Shown: one piece after another, positions 36,851-48,330 of the stretch
Layout of the letters: each line of letters begins with the position of its first letter
Numbering within the stretch: the first letter of the stretch is position 1
From: Citrus sinensis
Taxonomy: Eukaryota; Streptophyta; Magnoliopsida; Sapindales; Rutaceae
Direction: 5' to 3'
Assembly: GCF_022201045.2 (NCBI RefSeq)
Contig: NC_068562.1
Location: 4,216,001 to 4,280,000, forward strand
Length of the DNA stretch: 64,000 bases
Notes under the pieces: model-generated
Seen by the model: only the letters and a program-made list of their open reading frames with translations
Told to the model about the DNA's origin: nothing
Database searches by the model: none
Program-made: the position numbers and the translations under genes

Positions 36851-37284
36851 TTATGATTAGTAGGATGATCCTCCTATTTTTAATTGTCACAGTTTGCATG
36901 AGGATGTTTGGGGTCTCTCCAAATATCGTTTCAAACAAATGTTTTGTATTCTTTCTTCTCTTTTTTTTTAATAAAATTCAGTATCATTATATATATATCA
37001 AACACCAATTCAGATTTTCTTGATTATTAGGGCTTTCAATATGCAAAACCCTAACTTAGAAGTTATAATACAAAAGGAAGCTCTAGTCTTAAATTAATTC
37101 TTTTAAGTTAAAAATTATCTTAAAACTATATATATAGTTCATTACAAGCTGAAGAATATATATTAACATCATTTCTACTTCTTTACATCTTTAATATTCA
37201 TGAGAAAGTCGTTCCATCCTTTTTTACTAACAGTGGCTATCTGACACCAAAAATTACAATCATAATTAGGATCTTCCTTTAGAT

Positions 37285-40200
37285 AAGAATTTCAACCAAT
37301 AAAACATGACAAGAACGGCATCATTTTAAATTGCAATCAAGAAATAGCACAATCCTAATAAAAAGGAGTACTAGCTAGACTAACGAAGAGCTGGGACCAT
37401 TAGCATTAATTCTTCAAATAAGGCTGTCGATTTTACTTGCGCGCAGGTCAATTAACACATCGCAATCCTAACCAGACCAGTTGTATAAGCCCTATAAACA
37501 GGTACTGGGATTCTGGGACCATCCAATAACTAAAGCAAAGGAGAGCAACGTTTTTCTCTATGAGAACAAACAAAAGCTTGAATCATCACGAATTGTGTAA
37601 GGCGCAATATCTTCGAGATTCCGATTTGTGGGGTCTTTCACAAAAGCCATTTCCGACTATTGACATGAAGTGAAAGCCTAGCTGTTTTAATCCTTAAATC
37701 GCTATGGTATCAAGTCCACTTGTTATAGCACATCTTTATTTATTTTTTAATAGCCACAAGAACATGATAATTTGGAGTCTACCTAAAATTCTAATAGAGA
37801 CTAAAAAATTTACTTCAACTAACAATATAATGGAAAAATTTACCCCCATTCTATACATGCATGTATGTATATATATGATTTATCTCAAAAGAATTCGTAT
37901 GGAGACTATAATTGGTGCACTCAACATTGTTGACGCCATTACCCCACCATTGAGCTTGTAGCCCAATGGTGCTACAACTAATTACTAATCGTTATGATAT
38001 GATAATTACGAATTGCTTGCCACTAATTTACTTGTGATACTTAACCAACATGTCAGTAATTTATGTTATCAACTCGATATCACCCCATCCCAAGGAACTA
38101 AAACATGTCATGATATTACGTAGAGAAGCAAATAAGCAGCTGGAGATGGATATTGTCCGTCCATATTTAAATCCGTCCGTCATCATCTGTGATTGATACG
38201 TCTATGTCCATATCCAATTTTAGCTTGGATATAGATATAATTATAGATTTTGTTGATATGGATGTGAACATCCATGGGTATTCATGGAATTTTTTTTTAT
38301 AATTATAAATCACTAGACATTTTATGATATTAAAAACTAATTAATGTGTCTGACATTAAAAAAATTCTTATTTTATTTTTTATTTAATTTACTAAAATCA
38401 TTATATTAAAAGTTAACTTAATTTTATTATTAATATAAAACAAAATAATAAACAAAATTATTACCCTTATATTTTTTTATAAATTACAAAAACTTATTTT
38501 TGTAAAAAAAATATAGATAATCACCAGCGACCACTGCTCTGTTGCTGGCGATGGCATCACTAATTGAAGGGGCTCATGAATGATACCATTAAACTCAAAA
38601 TTGGATGATCTACACAATGATAGTCTCAATACTGTAAAACAATTACTCGTAGCATTGCACACGCCTTCCAAAAGTGGCAACCACTATAACTATGTTGCAA
38701 AACAATGAGTGACATTACATTGTTGCCTTTATTCTATTTCTCAGCTATAGTGTCGTCATTAGTTCAATAATTTCCAACAATGTTATTTTGATTTTGCGTA
38801 TAATTTATAAAATTTAAATATTAATGATGATATTCAATTTTAGTCTCAAACAGTTAAAAATTAAAATATTCAAGTTCATAGACAGATATCATAAAACAAA
38901 TAACATCCGTGTTCGTTCAATATGCAGTTGGATAAATTTTAAAATATCCATGTTGTGATCCAAAATATTTTGAATGGATGTTATGTAATCCATTTGAATA
39001 GGATATTTTGATATCAACTTGGATGAATTTAATTGCCATTCCTACTTGTGAGTAGCGGTGTTAAAAAAGGCAATTGTAGACGAATAATGGTATTTCCAAT
39101 ACCCGCACCAGTTATTTATTCACTTATTTTTTTTAATACTTGTAGCTGTTAAATACATGCTAAATTTTCTGTAATACCAAACTTGTTAATTACCCATTGG
39201 GGCGACGAGTATTCAACTGATCTTGCGGATAAATATAAAGCAAAATTTTGAAAAACTGCAAAATAGTTATAGTTTTAGTTACCTGCTTCCAAGCAACATC
39301 TTGCTCAGGATTGCGTCAATCCATCCTCCCATGCATAACAAAGGAGACGATCAAGTATATTGGCCTGAGTCGAATAATTATACTATCACTATTAACTATG
39401 TTGTAATACTATGAGGAAGCTAAATTGGTTTAAATGCAAAATAACCTCTTGAGCTCAAATCGTAATGGATGTGGTACAAAGAATTCTCTTCTTTCTTTCT
39501 TTTTTTTTTCATATTTACTTTTATACACAAAAGAGATCAGGCTCAAATACTGGGTGGATAATGAAATGTTTTTCCGTACTCACGAATGAAACTGATGATA
39601 AACTTGTATACCCACAATCTGAACTCGAACCTTTAAAAAGTAGAAATTGAACGGAATACCTTTACGGAGCAGATACCTGCAAATAAAATTGACATCGCTA
39701 CTTTTGAGGTATCAATAAAAGCACATCTTTAGTGCATATTTCAAATGATCTAGATAATTTCGTCTAATACACGATGTTGATTTTAAATCTGACACCGCTC
39801 ACTCAAGTAACCTTCGGTGATAAGATAATGTTCCTTAGCTAAGTACATGCATTATTCCGCAATGAGTGGCTGGCTTTTGTTATAAAACCTGAGCATAAAA
39901 TAAGCTTTTCAGGATAGGTTTTCACATGGACCTAGAAGAACGATTGGTGCAACAATCAACATTAGTCGTAACATTACCCCTAAATTCAATCTTGATTTGT
40001 TCCAATGATAATAGACTTCCATGTCTGTCAAAAAGTTTCTATCAAAGTGGTGGTCCATCCCATCCACTGAGATGAAAAGAAAAAACGGACTCTGTGGTGC
40101 CAATCATGGCTGTCAAACTCATCATGGTACTGAAAGTCTCAAAGGAATACTCAGCCAGCCTTAGGGAATCTCTTCCTTGGTTACATATCTAATTTTACAC

Positions 40201-40350
40201 AGAGCCGTAGCTGAATTCAAAGACTGGTGGTGCCGTGGTGTCGACAGACTTGAAGAAGCCAGAAACCATGGCAAAGGAATCGTGGTCTTCGCAACAAGTG
40301 TTGAAAGGACTACAGCAGAAGCAGGATTGTGCATGATGGCGTTAAACATG
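37285..40350. repeat. Left copy of the upstream segment of the IAMH tandem duplication
   Basis: Two parts of this stretch are clearly related to 46280-47460. The first (37300-37700) shares CAATCCTAA.AAAAAGGA, GGGACCATC and TCTCTATGAGAACAAACA. The second (39830-40240) shares GCTAAGTACATGCATTAT, ATAGGTTTTCACATGGAC and CTGAGCCGT.GCTGAATT-like strings in the same order. The intervening 38121-39044 is a later hAT-like insertion absent from the other copy. Short open frames here are not genes. Confidence 0.8.
38121..39044. mobile_element. Degenerate hAT-like element inside the left duplication copy
   Basis: The left edge TAGAGAAGCAAAT and right edge AATTGCCATTCCTA are imperfect inverted repeats resembling hAT ends. 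Subterminal strings rich in GGATAT/ATATCC and TCCATATCCA occur in both arms. The corresponding right copy (46.7-46.9 kb) lacks this ~0.9 kb. No matching 8-bp duplication was found, so the edges are approximate. Confidence 0.45.
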
Positions 40351-41098
40351 TAGCGATCATTCCATTGTGAGTTCTACTTCATCATGTGCGTGCTAGAGTT
40401 GAATCGAATACTACTGCATGAATGTCAAAAGTAATGCCTTACTCATAATTCATAACTGATAAGCAACAAGTGGAAGTTTATAGAGACATTAGTATAGAGT
40501 AACGCTAAGGATCACATTATTTAATAACTTAAGAGTTCTATTTTATCATCTGTGGATGCAATTTTACTTAGTGAACTAGAATTTTGGGAGATGTAGAAGT
40601 AAAAGAATATTAACTTGGGCTTTGACTACCTTCTATTTTAAAAATATTAATAAAAAAGTGTTGATTTAAATTTCAACTGATGTAATATTAATATTGAACA
40701 TGATGTGGCAGTTAGAGATAAACTGTCACATCAATTAGAATCTGAACTTTAAATTCATATATTGAAATATTTAGAATTAATATATTATTACTTGCATTAT
40801 GAAATTTTGTGATTAAACATAATGTGACAGTTAAAGATAAGTTATCATGTCAGTTAGGAACTTTAGACACTACTATTAAGATTTTCTAGCATTATTACAT
40901 CATTACACGCATTGTGAAATTTTAAGAAGCGCCAAACAATTTTTTTTTAGCAAACATACAAAAACATCAAATATGGATGCCGTCTACTATTTTTCATCTA
41001 TCATGATGCGTCGTGTACAATGGATTTGTATTTATTTTTTGTATGCGTTTTGTGTCGATTTATATGGTTGTACTCGGTAATTATCAGATCAAAATAAA

Positions 41099-41668
41099 GG
41101 GAGATTGTCAATTTCCCCCGTGCTGTAATTAATATATACCATTTGCCTCTTGTTGTTTTTATAATAGCCAATAACTCCCCTGACAACATAAGTTTACAAT
41201 ATTACCCTTATTTTCAAACACACTCGTATTCATATTTATTATGAGATTAAATATATCACATGAATAAAAATTAAAATAAAAAATTAAGTATTAAAAATAA
41301 GAAATATATGTTTTGATGTAAAAAAATTAATAATAGTTTTTTTTACTTTTACATTTAATTTTAAAAATATTATAAAATAATTATTAGAAGAAAATGTTTA
41401 CAGAATAATAAAATACAAGAAAAAAACTTTATTATTAGTTTTTTTGTTCACTTCAAAACATATGTTTCTTGTTTTTAATACCTATTTTTTTATTCAGTTT
41501 CTATTCATATGCTTTATTTAATTTATAATAAATATAAATAAAAGTGTATTTAAAAATATGGGTAATATTATAAACTAACGTTGTTTGGGGGGTTATTGTC
41601 TATTATAAAAACAGTAAGGGGGTAAATAGTATATATTAATTATAGTAGGGAGAAATTGGCAATCTCCC
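41099..41668. mobile_element. Mutator-like MITE with 10-bp target-site duplication
   Basis: The ends GGGAGATTG and CAATCTCCC are perfect inverted repeats. The complementarity continues inward, with CAATTTCCCCC, GTAATTAATATATACCAT and ATATTACCC and their complements on the right. Perfect 10-bp direct repeats TCAAAATAAA lie at 41089-41098 and 41669-41678. It is 570 bp long and AT-rich, with no transposase. Confidence 0.88.
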
Positions 41669-42264
41669 TCAAAATAAATATGTAGTAAAAAATTTTAATT
41701 AGATATTATTATAAATTCATACGTGGCACAAAATTTTTAAAAATTAGCATAATTGATTCTTTTTATCTAAATTTATTTTTAAAGTTAAGTTACAAAGTTT
41801 GTATCTTTAATATTGTTGCAAATGGTAATATAAAATTATTATATTAATGAGGATAGCTAATACTAAATACACTGTAATAATTAATTAGTGACACATTATT
41901 AATTTGAGAGACAAATTTTGTATCTCATTTTTGTAAGTATATAATTACTCTTGTCTATGTGTATAATAGTACGGTTAAGATTTATTTCTTTATTATTATT
42001 TTTAATAACTTTCAATTATATTCCATATTTTTGTTATGAGAATATCCTTAAAGAAATATGTATTCTTCTATTGTTTTCGTTCTAATTGTCAATCACATCT
42101 ATATATGTATGAAGTGATGTTAAGTATCTCAATAATTAAGTCTTATCTTGAGTATCAACTAATACAACTTTTATCTATTAGATGAATTGATGCAGCACTT
42201 AATACTAATATACTAGTTTTATGTTATGTTTGTGGATTTTTGTTTTGTTTAACTTTAATACTTT

Positions 42265-42562
42265 AATTTACCAATTTTATATTAGTTTACTCATTTCACC
42301 TTCTATTTACAAGTTTTATACTTCATTTGCATTATTTATATTTTATTTCACACTTAATATTGATTTATAAGTTTTGTATTACATTTGTAAGTTTTCATTG
42401 TATTTACTACTAGCACATTAATTTATCACTTTTATATTAATTTATTTGTTTTACCTTTTATTTACAACTCTTATGTTTCATTTTCATAATATATATTTTA
42501 TTTTTCAGTTAATATTGGTTTATAAGTTTTATATTAAATTTACAAATTTTATGTTTTATTTA
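42265..42562. repeat. Diverged two-copy tandem repeat of about 150 bp
   Basis: The units at 42265-42409 and 42420-42562 share the order AATTTA.CA.TTTTATATTA, TTACAA, TTCATTT.CATTAT, TAATATTG.TTTATAAGTTTT and GTATTTAC. It is T-rich and sits about 0.6 kb upstream of the IAMH start. Confidence 0.7.
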
Positions 42563-43126
42563 CATAATTTATAAATACGGTAAACTCACAATATCATAAA
42601 ATGACATCATCTATCAAACTTTAACTAAGTTTTGCCCTGCACACCCTTTTAAATGCCAAAATAATTGCTACACCTCTTTATTTCCTCTGTGCACCCTTAA
42701 ATTATTTAGATACTAATCCTTATGGTCAAGGTATCTTAACCAAACAAATTATCATTATTTGATCTTATTTCTTTTTATAATAACTGTAAGTTGTATGGGT
42801 GTGTTAGGTGGATGTCAAGATTACTAACTGTATTCTATTTTTTAGTGTCATATTGTTTTTAATAATAAATTACATCTTTTTCATTAAAATATAGGTGTTC
42901 AAATATATTATAGGGTGCAAATAGCTCCACACTGGATAAAATCTTAAGCCTGAGCAGAGTCATTGGAAAAATTTGTCCCCCAATTTGTCAGTCAGCTCTC
43001 AGCTAGCAAGTATCCCATCCGGACGTGTCGACTTCTTTTTCTACAACAAACCGAAATTTGATTAATCTAATAAATCATAAAAAATATAAGAATCTTGAAA
43101 CTCTCTGAATCTTCACAGATTCATCC

Positions 43127-46010
43127 ATGGCTCCAACAACCCCAACGGTGGTAGTGCCAATAGACTTGAAGAAGAAACCAAATGAGCAAAAGCTAACCCT
43201 TCACAACAGATGGCACCCGGAGATACCTCCGGTGGCAGAAGTTAAAGTTGGCGAGCTTTTCAGAGTAGAGATGGTAGATTGGACGGGGGGTGCGATAAAA
43301 GATAATGATTCTGCAATTGATGTGAAAACCTTAGACCTCTCCACTGTAAGTATCAATTTAAATGTATTTACTTACCTCTAAAGAAACTCTTTCAGTGTAA
43401 TTAATATAATCTCAGTGGACCTCTACACATTTGGGATGCCGGCGACCGCCCAAAGTCATTAGCTGTGAGCAAATGAATTACGTTCTGAGTAGAGATGTCA
43501 AAGATAATAATATACAAAAACAACAGACCCCTCCACTCCACGGCAAGTATCAACTGTATTCTTCTGAGCAAAGCGATCTTCTTAATGTAATTAAGTAGCC
43601 ACTATTACATACCCAAAAGAAACACTTCGCATGCAAACAATTTAAAACCTTTGCGACAGGTCTAGCTGACATCGAGATAAACATAAGTTACTTGAGTCTG
43701 AGAATTAATTTATTAAAAGACAGCAGTTGTTTTTAAATAATAAAAATCCTAAATGTATTTGTAAAATGTTCACCAGGTGCATTATCTCAGCGGACCGATC
43801 AAAGTTGTGGATGAACAAGGAATTCCAGCGAAGCCAGGTGATCTTCTTGCAGTTGAAATATGCAACTTGGGTCCTCTGCCTGGAGATGAATGGGGTTATA
43901 CAGCAACATTTGATAGAGAAAATGGAGGTGGTTTTTTGACTGATCATTTCCCTTGTGCAACCAAAGCTATTTGGTACTTTGAAGGAATTTATGCCTACTC
44001 TCCTCACATAACGGGTGAATTTTCTACCTCATATTCTAAAACCAGTTATGCTTAAGGAAAAGTTCTTCAAGATACTATTTCATATCCATATTGAACGAAA
44101 ATAAAATGTACATGTGATGTTTATGCCCTGATATAGGTTTGTACACATTCAGGGGTACGATTTCCAGGTTTAACTCACCCTGGCATAATTGGAACTGCGC
44201 CATCAATGGAACTCCTGAAGATATGGAATGAAAGGGAAAGAGAACTTGAAGAAACTGGTCTTCAATCCCTCAAATTATGTGAGGTCTTGCATACGCGACC
44301 ATTGGCAAAACTACCATTGACCGAGGGCTGCTTGCTTGGACAAGTACGAAATATTACTACTCAAAATAAAAGTAATTTGAGTATTTAAGTCTACTACTGT
44401 AGTTTAGTAGAAAATTACAAAATTTTGCAAATCTTCATGGCTCAAAACAAATAGATACACGTCATGAAGTTGACTTAAACTAATAAACATTTTCTACATG
44501 AAAGTTAATATACGTTCTAGAATTATCAAGAGTTTAGAGATTTGTGATACTAACATTAATTTACTATGTGGGGGGGAATGAGTTTGTACTAGATCCAAGA
44601 AGGAACTCCTGAATGGAAAAAAATTGCTATGGAGGCTGCGAGGACAATTCCAGGAAGAGAAAATGGAGGAAATTGTGACATCAAAAATCTAAGCAGAGGT
44701 TCAAAAATATACCTTCCAGTATTCGTGGATGGAGCAAATCTTAGTACCGGCGATATGCACTTTTCTCAGGGTGATGGTGAGGTCACATTCTGTGGGGCAA
44801 TTGAGATGAGCGGCTTTCTAGATCTCAAGTATATTTTCTATTTCATATCTTGGCATTCTATTCACACCTTAGACTCTAGACACTATGCCTCAATATTACA
44901 TGATGCATACTATTTCAAGACAAGTGCCTGTTTTCTAAACCTACTTAGAAGACTAAAAATGGAGGAATTAGCATTTCTATCAGGCAGTTTTAGACATCTG
45001 AGAAAAATCTCCCACCAAACGTCCTGGGTTCTTGCAAATGTTTGATAATCTTTTTACGCTACAGCCATTTTCTCTGTTCCATCTATTCTTCAGCCCTTGT
45101 TGAGGACTAACATTTGATCATATCCCGTTATCAGATGCGAAATCATACGAGGTGGAATGAAAGAGTACCTTACACCAATGGGGCCAACTCCTCTTCATGT
45201 AAATCCTATCTTTGAGATAGGTCCAGTCGAGCCAAGATTCTCAGAATGGCTAGTATTTGAAGGGATCAGCGTGGATGAGAGTGGGGGGCAGCACTACTTA
45301 GATGCCACTGTTGCTTACAAACGTGCAGTCCTCAACGCCATTGACTATCTATCTAAATTTGGCTACTCCAAAGAACAGGTTTGATTTGGATCTCCTTCAT
45401 TGTCTCCTGAACTCAAACAAGTGCATGTGAAGATAGACACATTACTGAATGGTGATTTTCAGGTATATCTGCTTTTATCATGCTGTCCGTGCGAAGGAAG
45501 GATCTCTGGGATAGTTGACTCTCCCAATGCTGTTGCAACCCTTGCAGTTCCAACAGCAATATTTGATCAGGTTAATACATCCCCCATTTTCAAAGCAAAT
45601 TCAATATACACCACATTGCTATATGATGCACGCCTACTGCTTAATATCACGAGATCAATCAAATTCGCCTGATTGCAATATGATGCATGCCTACTGCTTA
45701 AAATCACAAGATCAATCAATTCACCACAATGTTATATGATGCATGCCTACTGCTTAAAATCACGAAAACAGATAATTAGGTTTATAAAAATAGTAACATT
45801 TCCATTAAAAACAATAGGCTCCTTTCTAAACCCTCAGCATTTCATGAACATGTAGACTTTATGCTATAATGTATTAAGCTTGTGCAGGATATTCGTCCGA
45901 AAAGCAGCAAGGTGCCAGTTGGACCCCGGTTAGTGAGGAAACCAGATGTTTTAAAATGTTCTTATGAAGGAAACTTGCCCACTACAGAGAACCCTGGAGC
46001 CAGAATATAG
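43127..46010 (+). CDS. Acetamidase/formamidase-family protein, indole-3-acetamide hydrolase (IAMH) type
   Basis: FmdA/AmdA-family amidohydrolase. The Arabidopsis counterparts IAMH1 and IAMH2 hydrolyse indole-3-acetamide to the auxin IAA. The exons are 43127-43345, 43777-44014, 44153-44343, 44593-44828, 45135-45378, 45463-45570 and 45888-46010. Every junction is GT-AG and phase-consistent, giving 452 residues, the length I recall for the Arabidopsis protein. Recognisable blocks include HNRWHPEIPP and VEMVDWTGGAI near the N-terminus, VHYLSGPIKVV, GDLLAVEICNLGPLPGDEWG, FPGLTHPGIIGTAPS, then HFSQGDGEVTFCGAIEMSG and SCCPCEGRISGIVDSPNA. The last two hold the Cys- and acidic-rich region expected around the active site. 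No signal or transit peptide is evident, so it is probably cytosolic. It is the intact member of a tandem pair whose partner is a pseudogene at 48331-49480. Substrate is inferred from family only. Confidence 0.95.
45611..45772. repeat. Three-copy tandem repeat in IAMH intron 6
   Basis: Three units of about 55 bp (45611-45667, 45668-45722 and 45723-45772) each contain ATATGATGCA.GCCTACTGCT followed by TAA.ATCAC.A. They lie entirely within the intron between exons 6 and 7. The corresponding place in the pseudogene copy lacks them. Confidence 0.9.
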
Positions 46011-46186
46011 GCTAAATCAAAGCGTACTAAGATGAAAAGAAGCATTTTGGATACAGAATGGGATTCAGAACTGGCTATGCTAGCAACAGATTCTTTCTTT
46101 CTTCTTTTGATTAGGTCTTTTGTCATTTAAATAAGGCCTAAGTTTTCAATTAGGAGTCAAGACTTTGAACTGTTTGATTATCATTG

Positions 46187-46192
46187 AATAAA
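46187..46192 (+). terminator. Putative poly(A) signal of the IAMH gene
   Basis: AATAAA lies 177 bp after the IAMH stop codon in T-rich 3' flank, just before the duplication breakpoint region. Confidence 0.5.
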
Positions 46193-46279
46193 GTACTTTG
46201 ATCTCTCATCTCCGTTATCTCTGAATGTTCTCCCATTTCCTCTGTAGATACAATCATAACTAATATCTTGCTTTAACAT

Positions 46280-47460
46280 AGGAATCTTATCCAATAAAAC
46301 ATGCCAAGAATGGAATCATCTTGCTTTACTTGTAATCAAGTGTTACCACAATCCTAACAAAAAGGAAGTACTAGTTAGCCCTACGAATAGATGGGACCAA
46401 TCTTCAAAAAATTACCATCAATTAACTTGCAAACAGGTCACAATCCTAAATAGAACAGAGTGGTACAAGCCTAAACAGATGTTGGGACTCTGGGACCATC
46501 CGATAAAACATAAATAAAGCAAAGGAGGGCAATGATTTCTCTATGAGAACAAACAGACGCATGAATCATCATGAATTGCAAGACACAATATCTTCAAGAT
46601 TTTGATTAAGATGAGGCTATTGATATGAAAGCCTGTTTCTATCCTTAAATCGTGATGGTGCTAGTCCAAGTGTTACTCTACCGATAAGAACAATTAACTT
46701 GCAACAATCTTTAACTAACATAATATTAGTAATACTTAACAAATAGTAACTAATGAACATTAGATATTACACATATGACTTATAACATTGGATATGGTAA
46801 GAAGTGTCCGAATAACATTATCCAGACAATAACTTGATGTGAACAAGCAAAAAACTTGAAGCACAGTCTTATGAGGTAACAATTAAATGGAATTTTTAGT
46901 ACTGATTTGAAATCATAGAGATAGTTACATCTAATTCACAAAGTTGATTTAAACTTGGCGCCAGTGAATTGACCTTTCAAAATAAGATGATGTTCCATGG
47001 CTAAGTACATGCATTATTTCTTAAAGTGGCTTGCTTTTGTTATCACACCTGGACATACGTGCTTTTATCGATAGGTTTTCACATGGACGCTGGAAAGAAA
47101 AAAAAAAAAAAAAAGGATTGGTTCAACAATCAACGTAAGCTGAAATCAATCTTGCTTTTTGATGACAAAGAAAACTAGTCAAAAAGTATTCAGCCAATTC
47201 TAAGTGGCAGTCCATTCTAGCTTTTCCGTTCACTAAGATGAAAAAAATAAATAATAAGATTTTATGGTGAGAATCATAGCTGTGAAAATTCCTTTTTGAT
47301 ACTGAAGGTGCAGGATTGCAAAGCTAGTCTAAAGAGTTTGTTCCTCAATAACATGCCAAATTTGCTTACCGTGACAGAGTTGAAAATTTTATACTGAGCC
47401 GTGGCTGAATTTGGTCCAAGACTGGTGGTGTCAGAATGCCGACCTGAAGATCAAGCCTCG
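46280..47460. repeat. Right copy of the upstream segment of the IAMH tandem duplication
   Basis: It matches 37285-40350 in order and orientation, as described for that entry. It lies directly after the IAMH 3' flank and directly upstream of the IAMH pseudogene, as expected for a head-to-tail duplication. Divergence is substantial, with many substitutions and small indels. It lacks the hAT-like insertion of the left copy. Confidence 0.8.
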
Positions 47461-47639
47461 GGAACAAAACACATATTGACATGTATGATAAAAGAATGCA
47501 TCGGAATTTATTATCGGCTTCCAATTTTCCCCGAAGCCCTGTTTCATCCAACGCTAACAGGTTTCAAATTTCAATGTGCAGCCGCCACTTACTTCACTCG
47601 CCAGATTTTTTTAAGCATCATTTTCTATCTTTCTTGAAA

Positions 47640-48330
47640 AATAAAATCTGGATTTGAACTCAAGCCCAACCCTGCCCTGCTCGTGTCGGGCCAAAGTCGG
47701 GCCTGTCCAAAATGGGCTACAATCTTCCAAGCGGAGAGTTTAAGACCCCTCTAAAATCCTTCCACCATCCTTTCGAATTTTATTTCTTAAAATACCCCAG
47801 TCCAATTTATAAAAGACAAACCATTTTCTCATAAAATTTCACCCTAAAAAAAGAAAAAAAGTCTTTCTTCTATGTTTTTATTATAAAATACATACAAATT
47901 CTGTATTTTTTAAGGATTCTTTTTTGTTGTTATATTATTCATATCTCCATAACTCAAAAATTCTTATAAGAAAAATAGTTTTAATTCAAATTTAAAAATA
48001 TAAATTATGATATGAGATGGGTGTAAAAAATTTATAAAAAATATTTTATTTAAGTGTTTAATTAAATTTTAATTCAAGATAGAAAATGAATTAATTTATC
48101 TTTAGTTATTTAAGTAATTTTAATTAAAAAAAAAAAGAATTTTTTCAGAAGACTTTTGAAGAGTGTGAAGAGGCCTACTCTTCACAATGCCTGTTCCCAA
48201 GCTAGGCCTAGCTCGGCCCATATCGACCCATTTGCCATCATAACACAACAGTCAGATAGGATACCGGACTTGGCCATAGCCCTTTGTTACTTTTGTCTTA
48301 CGAAATCCATTTTTCGGCTATTCCCAGGAT
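47640..48330. other. Intergenic spacer before the IAMH pseudogene
   Basis: No gene. GGGCC/CGGGC-rich strings at 47660-47720 and 48190-48235 bracket an AT-rich interior and may be the ends of a decayed transposon, but no target duplication was found. Confidence 0.4.

Larger units (their letters stand above)
31420..37280. other. Intergenic between the LBD gene and the IAMH duplication
   Basis: No intact gene. It holds a 972 bp hAT-like element (32525-33496), a GC-richer patch (35330-35470), a decayed LINE RNase H fragment (36225-36625) and a second copy of the GGGTGCGTTTGG MITE (36604-36850). Poly-A tracts occur at 35150-35185. Confidence 0.65.
40360..43120. other. Upstream region of IAMH, AT-rich
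   Basis: No gene seen. It contains a 570 bp Mutator-like foldback element (41099-41668) and a two-copy tandem repeat (42265-42562). The last few hundred bases should hold the IAMH promoter and 5' UTR. No clear TATA box could be assigned. Confidence 0.6.

Noticed and set aside
43777-45045. IAMH exon reads extending into introns as separate genes
   Set aside because: The open frames at 43777-44055, 44206-44388 and 44629-45045 contain exon sequence that runs past good GT donors; splicing gives one continuous 452-residue protein.
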